A stretch of DNA of 64,000 bases from Lithospermum erythrorhizon (Eukaryota > Streptophyta > Magnoliopsida > Boraginales > Boraginaceae): the NCBI GenBank assembly GCA_019722365.1, contig JADFUC010001722.1:248001-312000 (forward strand), written 5' to 3'. The notes below the pieces were generated by a model. The model was not told the DNA's origin. It worked only from the letters and a program-made list of their open reading frames with translations, and searched no databases. The position numbers were made by a program, and so were the translations under genes. Below are positions 48,377-60,502 of the stretch, piece after piece. The stretch's first letter is position 1, and every line of letters starts with the position of its first letter.

Positions 48377-49969
48377 TTAGTCACCTGATGTTTTCTCAAG
48401 AATAATGCACCAATTTGATTTGTCATAGAACTTATCAACAACAATTGACCCGTCTATACCAGATACCAACCTGACAATAGTCGCAATATTTAAATACTAT
48501 GACTTAACAAATCCGGAGGAGGTAACACCACATTATTCACTAAGTTATTAAAACAATCACATAAGCCATATGTTGCATACGTAATCCGAAATAGAAAATC
48601 TTGATAACTAAGAGTCTAAGGCACTATGTTACGTTAAAAAAAAAAAAAATGTGTACTTCCTGAAAATGAAATGATCAAGGAGAGACTGGTCGAACTGACC
48701 ATTATTGGATTCAGCAGTGCCAATTTTCTTTATGCACTTTAATCCCATAAAGAAAATTGGCACTGCTGAATCCAATAATGGATATCAGAAATGGTTTGAT
48801 AACCCACTAGACCCCAAGCTAGACACCTTACCCATTTGGATTGGATCGGAAGTTAGAGAGAAGAGGGATGACCTGAAGCGATAGTTTAGGTCTACCAAAG
48901 TATAATCTACAAGCCAAAAGGGGAAAGAGGAAGGGTGGAACAAGATAAAGATTGCTTACCTTTCAAGTTCACCTTTGCTGAAGACATGGTAATATCTATT
49001 GTAAACAACTGCACCTTTTTTGTCATCTTTCTTTGCAAGGCCGTTTGCTAGGGCATTAGCTGAAGCACCACTGATTTCTGCTCGATGATAAGGCAAGTGC
49101 CATGGAACAAAAAATTCCTGATGCTCTGTCCCACTATTGTTATTTCCGCATGACAATGGCTGATCATTCTCCATGAAGTCTACACTTTCTAGTGATTTTA
49201 TATCAGGAAAAGACTCGGGCATTGGTTCTCCGGTACCACTGTCCTCCAATTCTGGGATGCTTTCCAAAAGTGACGGGGATGCAGGATTACGGATTCGAGG
49301 ACTACCAGGTCCTACCCACTCCTCTTCTATGTACCTTTCACTGAGTGGAGTCCACTTCTTAACCAATGAACTATCTTCCTGCTCCCTAGCCCAAACGGTA
49401 ATCAAAACAAGTCCACCTTTCTTGACAACACGAATCAATTCCTCAACCGCTTTCCTCCGCCTCTTCTCAGTACTCAGATGATGCAAAACAGCAATAGAAA
49501 TTGCAGCGTCACCATAACCATTTCGGTATGGCAAATTAACAGCATCAGCAACCAAAACCTCATGTCCTCTCTCCAAGCAAATACTAATAAGTGGACCACT
49601 TATATCACACCCAATGAAGTAACAGTCTGGATTAAGACCTAAATACTTCCCATTCCCACACCCAGCATCCAACACAAGTGATGCTTTAGGTAATGTATTC
49701 AAGAAAGCGGATACCTTAGGCCATTTGGCAAACCGGGTCGAACTAAAATGTGGTGCTATTGCATCATAAACTCGATGAACATACTTCTTTTCGATCTCAG
49801 GGGTTGACTGAACATTCATCGATGTATTTGAGCTACCACTTGTTTTAATTTCTTTCATAGTACTTAAATATTGGGAACAACAAGCAATTCTAAACTTTTT
49901 TAAGGAAGCCAATATCCCAAATATGCGTCCAACACGAAGATTTCTTAATCTAGAATTTGCCACAAGCAT
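48377..49969 (-). CDS. TRM9: TRM9-type tRNA (carboxymethyluridine-34) 5-O-methyltransferase
   Basis: Two coding exons join to 367 residues: 49969-48960 and 48470-48377, with a GT-AG intron splitting an Arg codon (AG|G). Residues about 62-195 form a class I AdoMet methyltransferase fold: motif I LDAGCGNGKYLG (100-111), the acidic motif II region GCDIS (120-124), and AISIAVLHHLS (156-166). Family signatures follow: FVPWHLPYH (287-295), RYYHVFSKGELERL (325-338) and KFYDKSNWCIIL near the end. Trm9 with its partner Trm112 makes mcm5U at the tRNA wobble position, tuning decoding of A/G-ending codons; the animal counterpart is the C-terminal half of ALKBH8. The first 37 residues are basic and not conserved, and a second Met at 38 (MKEIKT) is an alternative start. 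A Ser/Pro-rich insert (about 220-282) separates the fold from the C-terminal signatures. The reading frame is intact, so the gene is probably functional. Confidence 0.92.
48471..48959 (-). other. TRM9 coding intron (489 bp)
   Basis: The donor is GAAAG|gtaagcaat and the acceptor is ctattgtcag|GTTGG on the minus strand. Splicing restores the codon for Arg 337 and continues into the conserved C-terminal LVSGIDGS. The intron holds the perfect hairpin at 48699-48781 and a poly-A run on the plus strand near 48640. Confidence 0.9.
48699..48781. repeat. Perfect 36-bp inverted repeat with 11-nt loop
   Basis: The left arm (48699-48734) starts ccattattggattcagcagt. The right arm (48746-48781) ends actgctgaatccaataatgg. 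All 36 positions pair, and the loop is cactttaatcc. Because it is inside the TRM9 intron it would be transcribed with the pre-mRNA as a long perfect stem. No TA or other target duplication and no Stowaway/Tourist end were recognised. Confidence 0.95.
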
Positions 49970-51280
49970 TTGCTGGATGCATTACTATTTGCTGCTAGGA
50001 AAAGAAAGAACCATTCATATTATAACTGTTTACAATCATTAAAATATGAAACATTACATAAACACAAAACTCTCGTAGATGTTTTCACATGGTTTGAACC
50101 CAGATTACCATATGTAATAGCACAAGATTACAAAAAACTGAAGAGTAACAGCAGATTCATGTTATCATGAGTACTTCATGAAGACAATAGACAGAGGTAT
50201 CAAATATTCAAATTGGCACTGATACACAAAAAACTGTAATAAACAAAAGACATATCAGCCAACATTCAAAGAAAATTCACCCAAAAGAATCAAGAAACGA
50301 CCTTTTCGTCCCTTTGACATCCAATTAAAAAGTTAAAACAGCTAAATACCAACTCGGAAACTCAATATATAAACTAACTACAATAACAAAAATCAAGAAA
50401 GTAAGTATAAAACCAAAAATCAAATTAAAAATCCCATCTTTTTAAATTATATTCACTTAATTAACAATGTTTAGGCAATCACTTAACTCATACATATACA
50501 CCTACCCATAAATCCCATTTAAAAAAAAAAACACATATCCTTTACCTGATATGGGACTCGCCCATATCATTATATCAATCATATTTAGGCATAAAAAATT
50601 GAACTAATAATACAAGCAACAAGCAACAAGAAACCAGAACTCCCTTTCCTAACTATTCCATTCTCATTGTAATCTTATTGATAGAGAATGCAAATACATT
50701 ACATTAACATAAAATAACCTGTCCCAGTGTCTCTCAAGAGGCTCCCACCTAAGCGGAGTAACGGGTCCCTTATAATGGAAGAAGTAGAGGAGCATGGGGG
50801 TTCACTCGTCCCAGAATTTTGAAAAATAAATTTTTACTATTAAAAAATAAAATCTTAAAGTTCATTTAATAAAAAAATTAAGTAGTTCACCCCAATAAAT
50901 TTGTATATTTTTCTTAGTTCCTTTGATCCCTATATAAAATTTCTGATTCCGCGCTAGTCGGGTATTAGGCAAGGGCAACCGGTGATAACAGGAAGGCTGT
51001 TTCCGAATTAAAAGAAAGCAAATACATAAATTCCCAAAAATATTCAACGAAATTCAAACCCTAATCGGTTTTGTATTCGAACCTAAATGCCAAACACATA
51101 TAATAAAATAATAAATGTTGTATAGTTCATTTCCTAAAAATTACCTTTAGTTTCGTTAGTTTTGTATTTGAGCAGGCCGTAGTTGAAGGAAGTAGATGTA
51201 CAAGTGAGGAAAGTAGTCGCAGTGATGGTCAATTTCGACACTCAACATCCAGGGGATGGCGGTGGCTTTAGCTTCATTTT
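49970..51280 (-). other. Probable 5' UTR intron and leader exon of TRM9
   Basis: Just upstream of the ATG the minus strand reads ctttcttttcctagcagc, a strong pyrimidine tract and acceptor (AG at 49995-49996 or 49992-49993). About 1.1 kb further up, ctaaag|gtaatttt (exon end 51145) is a plausible donor. A more GC-balanced stretch of about 51145-51280 before it could be the leader exon. No coding is needed upstream because the ATG at 49969 opens the full protein. Transcript data are absent, so this is inferred from splice signals alone. Confidence 0.35.
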
Positions 51281-51916
51281 TTATTTAGGTATAATGTTAT
51301 TGTATTTTATGACATGTAACTATTACTCCCTCTTTTTTTTCTTTTTTTTTTGTGTTTCATGTCTAGGTACATTGTCAAATTCTTTTAAATTATATGTTCG
51401 AGAAAATAATATTATGGCTTGTTTTTCAGGCTTAGTCTGACAATTATAAATTTTATATTTATTAAAATAATGACAATTAATAATTAATGGTGAAAGTTTA
51501 TACCGATATCCAGAAAATTGAAATAGCAGAAGATAGTATTTTTTTTTTTTAAGATAAATTATTTTTAGTGATTAGAGGCACTTTAATTTTAGAATAAAAG
51601 TATATGGGAAATAATAAAATAGTATAGTGTCATAATCCAAAAATGGAGTGTATGAATCATTGGTCTTTTTTAATAGGATGAATGAAATGACATAAAAATT
51701 ACACACTTATTATTAGTACAAAAAATGAAGTTCGGATAGTCTATTACATTTTATATGACACTCTTTGTTACATTCGGTTAAGATTGTAATATGTGTTTTA
51801 TATGTTTAAAATTTTATTTTTTATTAAAAAACATGGGTGATGATTTTAGCGAATTAATATCGTTGTTTTTAGGATAGCCTGATAATGCATTACATGTTTG
51901 TAGTTGGGATCTAGTT
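51281..51916. other. Putative TRM9 promoter region and AT-rich flank
   Basis: Contains long T/C runs (51330-51360 and 51540-51552) and AT-rich DNA up to the MULE left end. No TATA box could be chosen with confidence and no other gene is seen. Confidence 0.3.
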
Positions 51917-52419
51917 AAATGCGCTAACGTTTGAAATTAATGCTGTTCCGTAGCTTGCGACGTTTTACAAATCTTGATATGGTCAACCTGTGACCCGTTC
52001 GTTGGATGGTTTTTGAGCAATGTGAAGCATTGTGATATCTCGGAGGGTATTTTAGTAATTTGATTAATAATTAGGGAGTATTTTAGTAATTTCATATTGA
52101 AATAATTGTTTACACAAGTTTCTGTCATTTACTAAATCATAGTAATTTCGAGATCAATTGATACTCCCCAAATCTATTGAACCCGTTATCCCCCAATTCG
52201 ATTTTCCCGATCAATGAACTAGCTCGCAAGTCGAGATGACATGGGGAATTCGGCGAGCTACAATAGTATGGTGGCATCATGAATTCTTTGATTTAGAGTT
52301 AAAATCGATTGACCACTAATCAAAATAAATTGGCTTTTTTTTTTTTGCTTATTTGAATTTCATTTAGTGTTTATGTCTTAATTCTTGAATATATATATGA
52401 TGTCTTTTCTATTAAAGTC

Positions 52420-52460
52420 CATGCATGGTTCGTTGAAGTTCGAATCCCGTGTTGACATAT
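52420..52460 (+). mobile_element. B-box-like relic (possible SINE)
   Basis: aagttcgaatcccgt (about 52437-52451) fits a Pol III B box. The A-box candidate upstream is weak, so this may be a chance match inside the MULE. Confidence 0.2.
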
Positions 52461-52469
52461 AAAGGTGGC

Positions 52470-55080
52470 AAATGATGTAGATTTGTTTGGAAAGGCTACT
52501 ATGTTTGAGCTTAGAGACATAGGTGGAGATGTGGTTTATAGAGTGTTAGTTACTATTCAAGAGACCCCGTGTGAGAGGGATTAAGTGCGGGGATTAAGAC
52601 CTTTGTTGTGGGTTGTTAGCCTTTAAGAATATTGCTTTGAGAAAAATTCTTAGAAAGTATATATCGACTACAATCTCCCTGCGAGTTTTGTACCTTTGTA
52701 CAAATAGGATGCGCTGAGTGTTAAGTTTGATTTCTTCTTTAGTTAGGAATGTTGAATGCTGCGACTCGGTTTCGAGATCCTAAGTTGTTGTGTTTAAGCA
52801 ATGAGGTGTATGATGAAATTCCCCCATGGTTTAGGGCAGATGATGACTTAGATGATAATGTAGAGGAGGATGAGGCTGAGGTTGCAGATAGAAGGAGACA
52901 TAAAGAAGACTTGGAATTTTTTAGGGAACATGATATGTTTGATGAAGAATTGGATGCTGAAATAAATGAAGTGAATCAAAAATTGAATATGGAGAGGATG
53001 GCTGAAATTAATGAAATCTGTAGAGAAGAGGATTGAGAATCTTTGATAGAATGTTGATGTTGAGAGATTGAGGAATGCTGCAAGGATGGCTGAAATTGAT
53101 GAATTTGAGGTTTGCACCTACAATTGTTGAAGTGTCTGGTAAATCATTAAATAATAAGGAAAATATTGCATATGGTAGGCATGGAGTTGAATTCAAATTA
53201 AATAAAGCAAAGCCCCGGATATGTAGGAAGCATTGATGGCGACAAACGAGAGATGTTGGGAAATTTTGAGTAAGTGCAGGTCAAGTTCGCAAAAGTATAG
53301 GCTACAGCGGTGATGAGGAGGCGGAGGTCTGAGAAAGAAAAAATCTTAGGTATAGTCATTTTAATGAGAAAAGACATTCAAATCTAAGTTAACACGGTCT
53401 TATATTCTCTAGCAAGACCAAATGAAAGAGGCGGTGTCGTGAGTGATACATTGTGCATCGCGAGCCACCATGGATTGCTAAGGATAAAAAGCTAGCAAAG
53501 TCAGTTAGATTGGTTAAGAGAGTAGCGAGGTACATTGGTTGTCGATCGCTTCGATTAGGCTATCGATGCCCAGTTTTCTTACCCAACGAGGTAAGTTTGG
53601 AAGCCTACCCGGACATAAAGTTGCTTGGCCCCATTCAGTGTTTAATGATGAGATATTTCATATCCAAAATCAACCCGTTGTTGTCTGAAAGACAAAGGGA
53701 GAAAGCATTCAAGAGATAAATGGGTGATGATAAAACTAGGCAATATAACTTGGCATGTACATGCGCGTGGGCGGTTAAAGGCATGGAATTGCATGCTGTA
53801 ATGGGTATGATCCGACTCGACTCCATTTGGAAGCTGACAATGTTGGGAGGATATATACATGCTTAAGCCACTTAGTAGAAGGGTTTCATGTTGGTTATTA
53901 AGAAAAGTAATATGTTTAGATGGTTGTCACCTGAGGGGTTATATAAGCAACAAATTAACTTCTTTGTGGCGGTTAAATGATTCTTGGCCCGTAGCATAGG
54001 CGATTAGTAGAAAGAATCTGCCACGTAAGCGATGGTTTTGCAAGGGACTTATCTGAGATTTTTGCCATATACAAAGCGAAGGCGAGTATGTGCATTCACG
54101 ATAGAGCGAAGGTACTGGTGTATGATATTGTTGTTTTGATTATCGGTTTCTGGCTTATTTATAAATGTATTTGATATAGAGACTCTGAAGGTCTTCGTGA
54201 ATTTATTTCCTGTCTTCTGAAATTGTGTGCGGCGTATATATCTGAAACTTCAAGAAAGGTGGACAGGTGGGACCTTTGGGAGGTTCTGAGGTCCACATAA
54301 ATAAGGAGGAATTTAAGGGCTTTGAAGAAGATGAAAGATGTCAATGAGAAGGCATAGTAGTTAATCACAATCCCGGGCAACAAATCACATTGGTGTAAGG
54401 CATGCTCCACTAAATGTATGGGTGATATCTTGTATGATCATAGTGAGTCTTTCAATTCATTCATCTTGAGTCTTGAGATAAACCAACGATTACTATGTTA
54501 AATGGTGGGTAGAAGGTAATGGATAGGATCAAAAATAGGAAGATCTTGTGGATAAGAAACCGGGGAGTTGTGTTAATAAAAGATTGTGATGCTAAACTGT
54601 GAAAAGAGAATGCATTGGTTATGCTATGGAATGGGAAGTTTGGATTTGAGGTGAAGGATGGTAAGGATCAGTTTACTGTTGATCTTGCAAAGTTCAAGTC
54701 TGCAGTTTGTGGATCTTTGGCGGTTAGGCGGGGGTCCCCTTTTTGGCCATGCCATACGCGTTTCATGCACTTGAGGCCCCGATCCCACAAGATGGTGTAG
54801 GCTGTGTTCACGTAAGAAAAAGACTTTCATGGCAATATGCCCGTGTTAACCTATGCTGGTATGGATCCTTTGGGCTGGCCAATGATGCAATGGCTGCAAC
54901 CTCCCCACGTAGAGAAAATGGTTTGGCGGACCAAGAAGAAGCCGAAGGGACATAAGCGAGGTGAAAGGAAAGGCATGAAAGATGTTTTTGACAAAGTGGT
55001 TCGCTCCCAACATGCATTTGGTGCGAGAGAAGCGCTGACATTGGGTTGTCGATCCAAGAAAAAGGAGGCGAGGTAAAGGA
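52470..55080 (+). pseudogene. MURA (MuDR) transposase remnant
   Basis: The plus strand gives the domains in order, across many frames. First is an N-terminal acidic part (DDDLDDNVEEDEAEVADRRR, 52825-52890). The MuDR N-terminal domain relic follows (NIAYGRHGVEFKLNKAKPRI near 53160-53220; ARPNERGGVV near 53410). Then comes the first catalytic Asp block (RLDGCHLRGYISNKL near 53915-53960), with RALKKMKDVNEKA and IPGNKSHWCKAC (54310-54400). SESFNSFIL (near 54445) and VMDRIKNRKILW (near 54520) follow. Last are NGKFGFEVKDGKDQFTVDLA (54625-54690), leading to a damaged SWIM finger, and a basic tail (TKKKPKGHKRGERKGMKDVF). The other two acidic catalytic residues are not visible. Dozens of stops and shifts make it non-functional. 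Confidence 0.85.
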
Positions 55081-55084
55081 AAGG

Positions 55085-55592
55085 TAATATGTTGCACATA
55101 TTAATGCACCTTTGCCAAATCTAATATGTTGCCTTTGTTTCGGGATGAAGGTGGTTCTGTGAGTAAAGTGGTGAAAAGCGATGGAAGGTCAAAGACCAAA
55201 AAAGAAGTGTAAGGTGCAAAGATCATCAAAGAAAGTTGCTACACCAAATGTAACATCAACTAGAGATGATGATGAGGTGGAAATTATCAATGTTGTCTTG
55301 TCTCAGTTCAAGGCGAGAGCTCTCCCAGCCTTGACGAAAGGAGGGCGAGGGCACTATGGTAAATGCATCAAGGAAAAGGAAGAAATAACAATGTCAAGGC
55401 AACAGTGTGCAACAGTTTTTTGGTAGCATTTTGGTAAATGCATTAAGGCAACAAAGAATGTAAATGCATGCGTCTCGGATGCTATTTTGGTCTGAGTTTT
55501 TGCAACGGTTGCATTAAGGCGATAAGACAACAGTTTGTTAATGCAGTTTGCAACAGTTTCTTGTTACTTGTTCTTGTTCAAATGTTATCTAT
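55085..55592 (+). other. 3' non-coding part of the MULE
   Basis: An 81-codon plus frame at 55181-55426 (basic, KKCKVQRSSKKVATPN) may be the decayed C-terminal tail of the transposase. Then words such as gcaacagtttt and aaatgcattaaggcaac repeat irregularly (55390-55560). Confidence 0.4.
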
Positions 55593-55767
55593 AAGGTGCT
55601 ACAACACAAAAATAGTTACCATTCATTCATAAGACATTTTATTCTCATAAGGTGCTCTGACACAAAAACTTCCATTAGATTCATGGGTGCTTTCTGATAC
55701 AAAGGTAAATGCAAACTTTCATTCATTCATAGGTACTCTGATACAAAAACAACTACCATTCATTCAA
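55593..55767 (+). repeat. Imperfect tandem repeat, four ~45-bp units
   Basis: Units start aaggtgctacaacacaaaaa, aaggtgctctgacacaaaaa, gggtgctttctgatacaaag and aggtactctgatacaaaaac. Three carry accattcattcat or a variant. Lies inside the MULE, downstream of the transposase. Confidence 0.65.
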
Positions 55768-56335
55768 GGAGGTAAAGAAATCATCTTATTCTCGTCGATT
55801 GAGCCCCATGGCCATGAAAGCAGTACGAATCATAAACAAAAAATTATTTGAGTAATTTCTTGAGCCTTGTGATCGACTTACTCCTTTGATTCCTTGACCA
55901 CTTATTCTCTTCAATGGCACAATCATATTAAACTAATAACTTCAATTCATCCTGACATTACACAAATTGCTCTCCAAATAAGATATTTTATCCTTCCACT
56001 TTAACCTTTTGCCAGACGCATGGTGATGGTGAATGTCAATATTCCGTCCGCGCTGACCGCTAACGCCTTGATTATCCTACATTATGATTGGAAAACAAAA
56101 ATATAAACAATTACAAATAAAAAACGTACTCTTTCAAGTGGACAAGACCCGAAACACGTCCGAGTTCTCGGAAGGTCTCGCCCAGGGTCTTACGTTACAT
56201 TTTGCACCCGCGATACTTGCAGAAAATGATTCGGTCGATACGCACCATCTTTGCTGATTAGAGCTCGATTTGAATTATGTAATTGTAAGATAGAAATAGT
56301 TAGGGTTCTATAGGTTTAATAGATTTGGGGATTTT
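55768..56335. other. MULE interior, no gene seen
   Basis: Mixed-composition DNA between the tandem repeat and the right inverted end. No recognised domain. Confidence 0.4.
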
Positions 56336-56539
56336 GTAAGTACAAAAATACCCCTCACGATAAAATAATACAATTATTAATCTGAAATTCTTAAAATATC
56401 CTACAGATGTCGTGTCTTTGCTCGCGTGTTCAAAAACCATCAAGCTTGCTTGAGTAGTGAGGTTGGACCATGTTAGCGCATTGTAAGCGTGGGTGATGAG
56501 CGAGCCTTTTGAAGCGTGAGTGATGAACTAGATCCCAGC

Positions 56540-57010
56540 TATGAGCATGTATGATGATTGGAGAACTTTTGCCCTTTTATGTTAAACCTCGTGGGGCTTT
56601 CCATTAAATCGAAAAGAAATATATAAATCGTCTTGGGGCTGAAACCCAAAAAATAAAAATTTTGGGATGGAAAACCCAAAACCAAATAGCAAGAGGTGTT
56701 AAATGGAAATACATAAAACATACGTGCAAAATTAAAAATATTTGGCCCCAATCCAGATTAGAGTCTTGTCAACTCAGCATGATAATATTATCAACACAAT
56801 GAAAAAATTTGAGTGAGATATACCAAATAGAGAAGTAAAGTGCTGCCACACTGAGACTACTTAAAGATTTGAGTAGAATACATGATCAATATCTTTATAA
56901 TGATGACAACAGGCACAACAGGATGCCATACTAATCCTTTTCGACACATGACATCATCAACATGAATTAAGCCTTGTATGAGCCTCCAAGCCATGTGGGA
57001 CATGCTTCTT
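56540..57010 (-). pseudogene. LINE zinc-binding RVT fragment
   Basis: The minus-strand translation near 57000-56780 shows AWRLIQGLIHVDDVMCRKG, then CCACCHHYKDIDHVFYSNL and VWQHFTSLFGISHSN. This fits the plant LINE zf-RVT domain (DD-L--KG--L-S-C--C----E---H-F--C--A--VW). Several frames are needed. No reverse transcriptase was recognised at higher coordinates, so the copy is a fragment lying just outside the MULE right end. Confidence 0.55.
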
Positions 57011-59247
57011 AGAATAGATTATCACTACACTTAACATTTCTACGTATGTATCTTTAAGGAGAAATAGCCATATGATGAGAGCTTCCACTGATATTATGTT
57101 AGGAGATTACGTGATTGTTGATTGTCGATGAGGCTATATTGATCATGAGAAATAAGAGTTCTCGACCTCTCCGTGTTCGGTATCCCGCACCCACTGAATA
57201 TTTTACCACTTGAGCACCATCCATTTGGTGGTTTACGTTAAGAGAGGAGTGAGTAGCATCATTGTTAATAGCGTCGAATAAGCGGTCATTTGTGGAGTTA
57301 GCGAGTGTTGCACATCACGGTCATTCTGAGAAAACCCCCTTTTCGCGCTATTGTTATTATCGTGGCGTCGCGGTCAGCCCCTTGATAGCGGAGAAAACAA
57401 AGTGAATTTTTGCTACTTTTAAACCACACTCTCTCACTACTTTTTTTTCTTTTTTTTCTCCCCATTTTCCTTTTTGTATGACATGCCGCTCGTAGACATT
57501 TCTTGATTTTCTAAATTAGTCGGAAATTATCTCAAAAATTAATCCAAATTTAGCAAATTCCTCAAGCGGTATGTGTAAAATATGCTTAAATAGCAAAAGT
57601 TTCAATCTTGATTTTTTCAAAATCATCTTAAAATTTGTCGAATTTTCTCAATTTTTTTTAAGGATTTTTAAAAAGGCTATTTATGAAAAAAATTGTGATA
57701 ATTATGCAAACAAAAGTCTGATCTTGGTTGGTTTTTTATTGGAAATGAGGAACGGGGTGACAAATTTATTTCAAATTGGTCAATTTATATTAAAGTGTCA
57801 ATTTTATATTAAAATTCCTTGATTTTTGAGATTCCTTAAAAGTTCTATTCCGGATAAAATCTGCATACGGTGAGTGATGCGTTCTATAGCGATGGACTGC
57901 GGGTGAGTACGTGAGTGCACCTCTTTGTGTCCACAAACTCTTTTAAGTGTCCCCTCTTGATTAATTTTTTCCATCTCGATAACTTCCAACATTCGTGCTT
58001 CGTTTTACGCCGTTGCCATACTTTCTACATGATATTCTGATAGCAGATTGTCTCATTACTTTCGTGCCTACCGTTCGAGGCTTTGGTAATGTTTTGTTAG
58101 CCATCTGCAAATAAAATCTCGGAGACCGCTGACTCTTAATGGGATTTGGTCCACCATGTATTGTTGTGAAATAGGTTGGTAGCGCGAATCAACTCCACCG
58201 TGGTGGCGAATAGAATTATTTCTGAAATTTGCCTATCACGCGCCTATCCATGTGGTTTCTTGATTGGCCCTAATTATCCCTTCTTCCCAAGCTTCTCTCT
58301 TTGGCGATGGACCTTCACTGCTTTTTGTAAATTCTCCGGATCAGTAACAAGACTGACCATCTTGGATTAATTAAATGCTTTTTGTCGAGTGTTTACAATC
58401 ACAATACCTTCTTATTTACATAATTTAAGCGATGAAGCCATATACGATTTTATTGTCTATGCTTGGGATGTTATTCAAATGGCTTTATATAAATAAGTAG
58501 AGTCTTTAGAGACTCGCGTAAGCGCTGTTGCAAATCCATTAAGGTTCTACGTCTTGTTTATTAGTGTCTTTGGCAATAAATCATCTCAAAATTTGAGGAA
58601 GAAAGTATGGAGTCAGTCATGCTCTGAACATTATAAAAACCTATGGACGTGTAACAACGTCATATCTACCTGGATTAAGTTTGCCATTAACATCAAGCAT
58701 CCAAATGTTTTTGGTATGGATGCTCTTATTCTTGAAGATGGATTTAGAAGTGATGTGCATATTTAATCAGCTTATTTTACATGTTCTTATGGACCTAAAT
58801 GCATGCAAGCTTCAAATGGGTGTTTGTTAAACTCATTAAGCACTTAAACTTAATTAATTCAACACTTAATTTATTAAGCTTGTTTGTTAATGCATTATTT
58901 TAAGTACTTAGTAAATAAAGTACTTATCAAAATCCTTAACAAAAAATTAAGTTAAAATTCTGAACATTTTTCTGCACTCTTGTCGAATAATCATGATTAA
59001 CATAACTGCCACGATTAGGCAAAGAAAGCAATGCTATAAACACGCGCCTTACATATTCTTCTTTCTCGATTTATCACGGGTTAATAATTTTATCACTTTC
59101 TCTATTCAATTTATAATACTGGATGTTATTTTTTTCAATTTAGTTCTTTTGTATTTTATTGATGTATTGTATTGACTAATAGTCCGATTATTTTGTCATT
59201 GTTTGTTAATTCTTTGTATTTTATTCAATGTATTGTACTGTATTGTT
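57011..59247. other. Intergenic DNA, about 2.2 kb
   Basis: No gene supported. 57420-57800 has T-rich runs and chance frames. A 70-codon plus frame at 58554-58766 matches no known family. 58800-58960 is rich in ttaa/acttaa words, possibly a MITE relic. Confidence 0.35.
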
Positions 59248-59335
59248 AATACTCGGATTTGCTATTTATAATACTCGGATTTTCTATATTTATACTACTC
59301 GGATTTGCTATATTTATACTACTCGAATTTGTTAA
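59248..59335 (+). repeat. ~24-bp tandem repeat, 3.5 units
   Basis: Units read aatactcggatttgctattt, aatactcggattttctatat, actactcggatttgctatat and a partial actactcgaattt. AT-rich surroundings with related singletons nearby (ataatactcggttgct near 59387). Confidence 0.75.
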
Positions 59336-59339
59336 TTCT

Positions 59340-60502
59340 TTGTATTTTCAATTTAATAATTTTATCCCTTTCTCTATTCAATTTATAATACTCGGTTGCT
59401 ATTTAATCAAATTATTATATTTATAATACTATTTATAATCTAATTAATAAGATTTATTATTTAATTATCTATTATCGTATTATTTATTTAATATATGATT
59501 CATATATAAGTAAATGAACTAAGATAGGGGTAAAGTTGTCAAAATAATTTAATGTAAGTCTTTTCTTTTGTTATCAGCTCTTTAAAATATTTTGATATTG
59601 AGTCGGTCATAATTGATTGATAATTCGTTTCGGTCGTTGATTTTTGATTTTCAGTTATAAACGCCCCTAAGTTAGCATCTTGAAGCTATTTCCTCTTTAA
59701 TGATTAGAATACTTGATTCAATCAAAAAGGAAAAACCTGAATGTTGCATGATTTACCTTCTCATTTGTTATTGAACAATAATACCATTATTATTAGAATA
59801 ATAAAATTGGTTCCACTAAGCAATAAGACATTTTTCTAGAGAGGTCTTTGGGTTGAGAATCCAAATAAGAAATCCTCTATTCAAGCTCGGAAATCACGGG
59901 GTGCTTGTCCTGTCGGTGTCCACTAGTGGAATGGGACACCAAATTGGTTAGTATGTGAGCGATTGTTTGGATCGTGTTCTTGGATCGGAAGGGAGTATGA
60001 TTATCAACTCCCTAATCAATCCGTAGGTATGCGTATTTGTGACAATGAAATGCTAAACTTTAATTCATAGAAACTTAGACCTATATGTGTCCTAAAATTG
60101 TTTCTCCTGAAAACTTATGTTAAATGGATATTCTTAGATCTGCGTTCAGTATTTCACTTTAAGGGAGTAATGTACTTAGACCGTGTCAAACCTCTTCCCC
60201 GTAGCAGGAGGACTATAAACGATGTGTGTTGGGTACTACTACAAATGTGAAAGTTGCTTGTCTTCTCTAACTTTGGATAAGATTTGTATAACCCAGGATA
60301 TAGCAGTTAAATTATGTCCTCTTGGAGAATTAATGGTGATATGATGCTTATACTGTGAGTATAATCTTTGGAATCACATTAATTCATCAACCAAAGAGAG
60401 AGGGGAGTCTGAGAGTATGGTGACAAATCTTACCGTAGGCATTTGTAGGGATCGTTTAAGATATGTCGGTTAAGTAGTAATACATTGCAAGTAATGCGTC
60501 AG
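59340..60502 (+). other. Probable 3' internal part of a Copia element
   Basis: Ends in a purine tract and LTR start (next entry). No protein motif is readable. AT-rich to about 59800, then more balanced. The composition resembles the non-coding 3' interior of the Copia element at 16.9-17.5 kb. Confidence 0.35.

Larger units (their letters stand above)
51918..56482 (+). mobile_element. Mutator-like element (MULE) with inverted ends
   Basis: The left end reads aatgcgctaacg and the right end, in reverse complement, aatgcgctaaca. Both continue inward with related sequence: tggtcaacct / tggtccaacct, then gatggtttttga, then a tatctcggagggtatttta / catctgtaggatatttta block and attaataatt. Arms are roughly 150-180 bp (to about 52095 and 56336) and moderately diverged. 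The 4.57-kb unit contains a MURA-type transposase in the right orientation. I found no clear 9-bp target duplication. Confidence 0.65.

Noticed and set aside
49173..49481. 102-codon plus-strand frame inside TRM9
   Set aside because: Exactly antisense to the conserved methyltransferase exon.
57160..57260. tRNA or SINE candidate on the minus strand (gctcaagtggtaaaatattc, then gaggtcgagaactc)
   Set aside because: The A-box-like part is suggestive but the B box lacks the GTTCGA core and no stems close; not reported as a feature.
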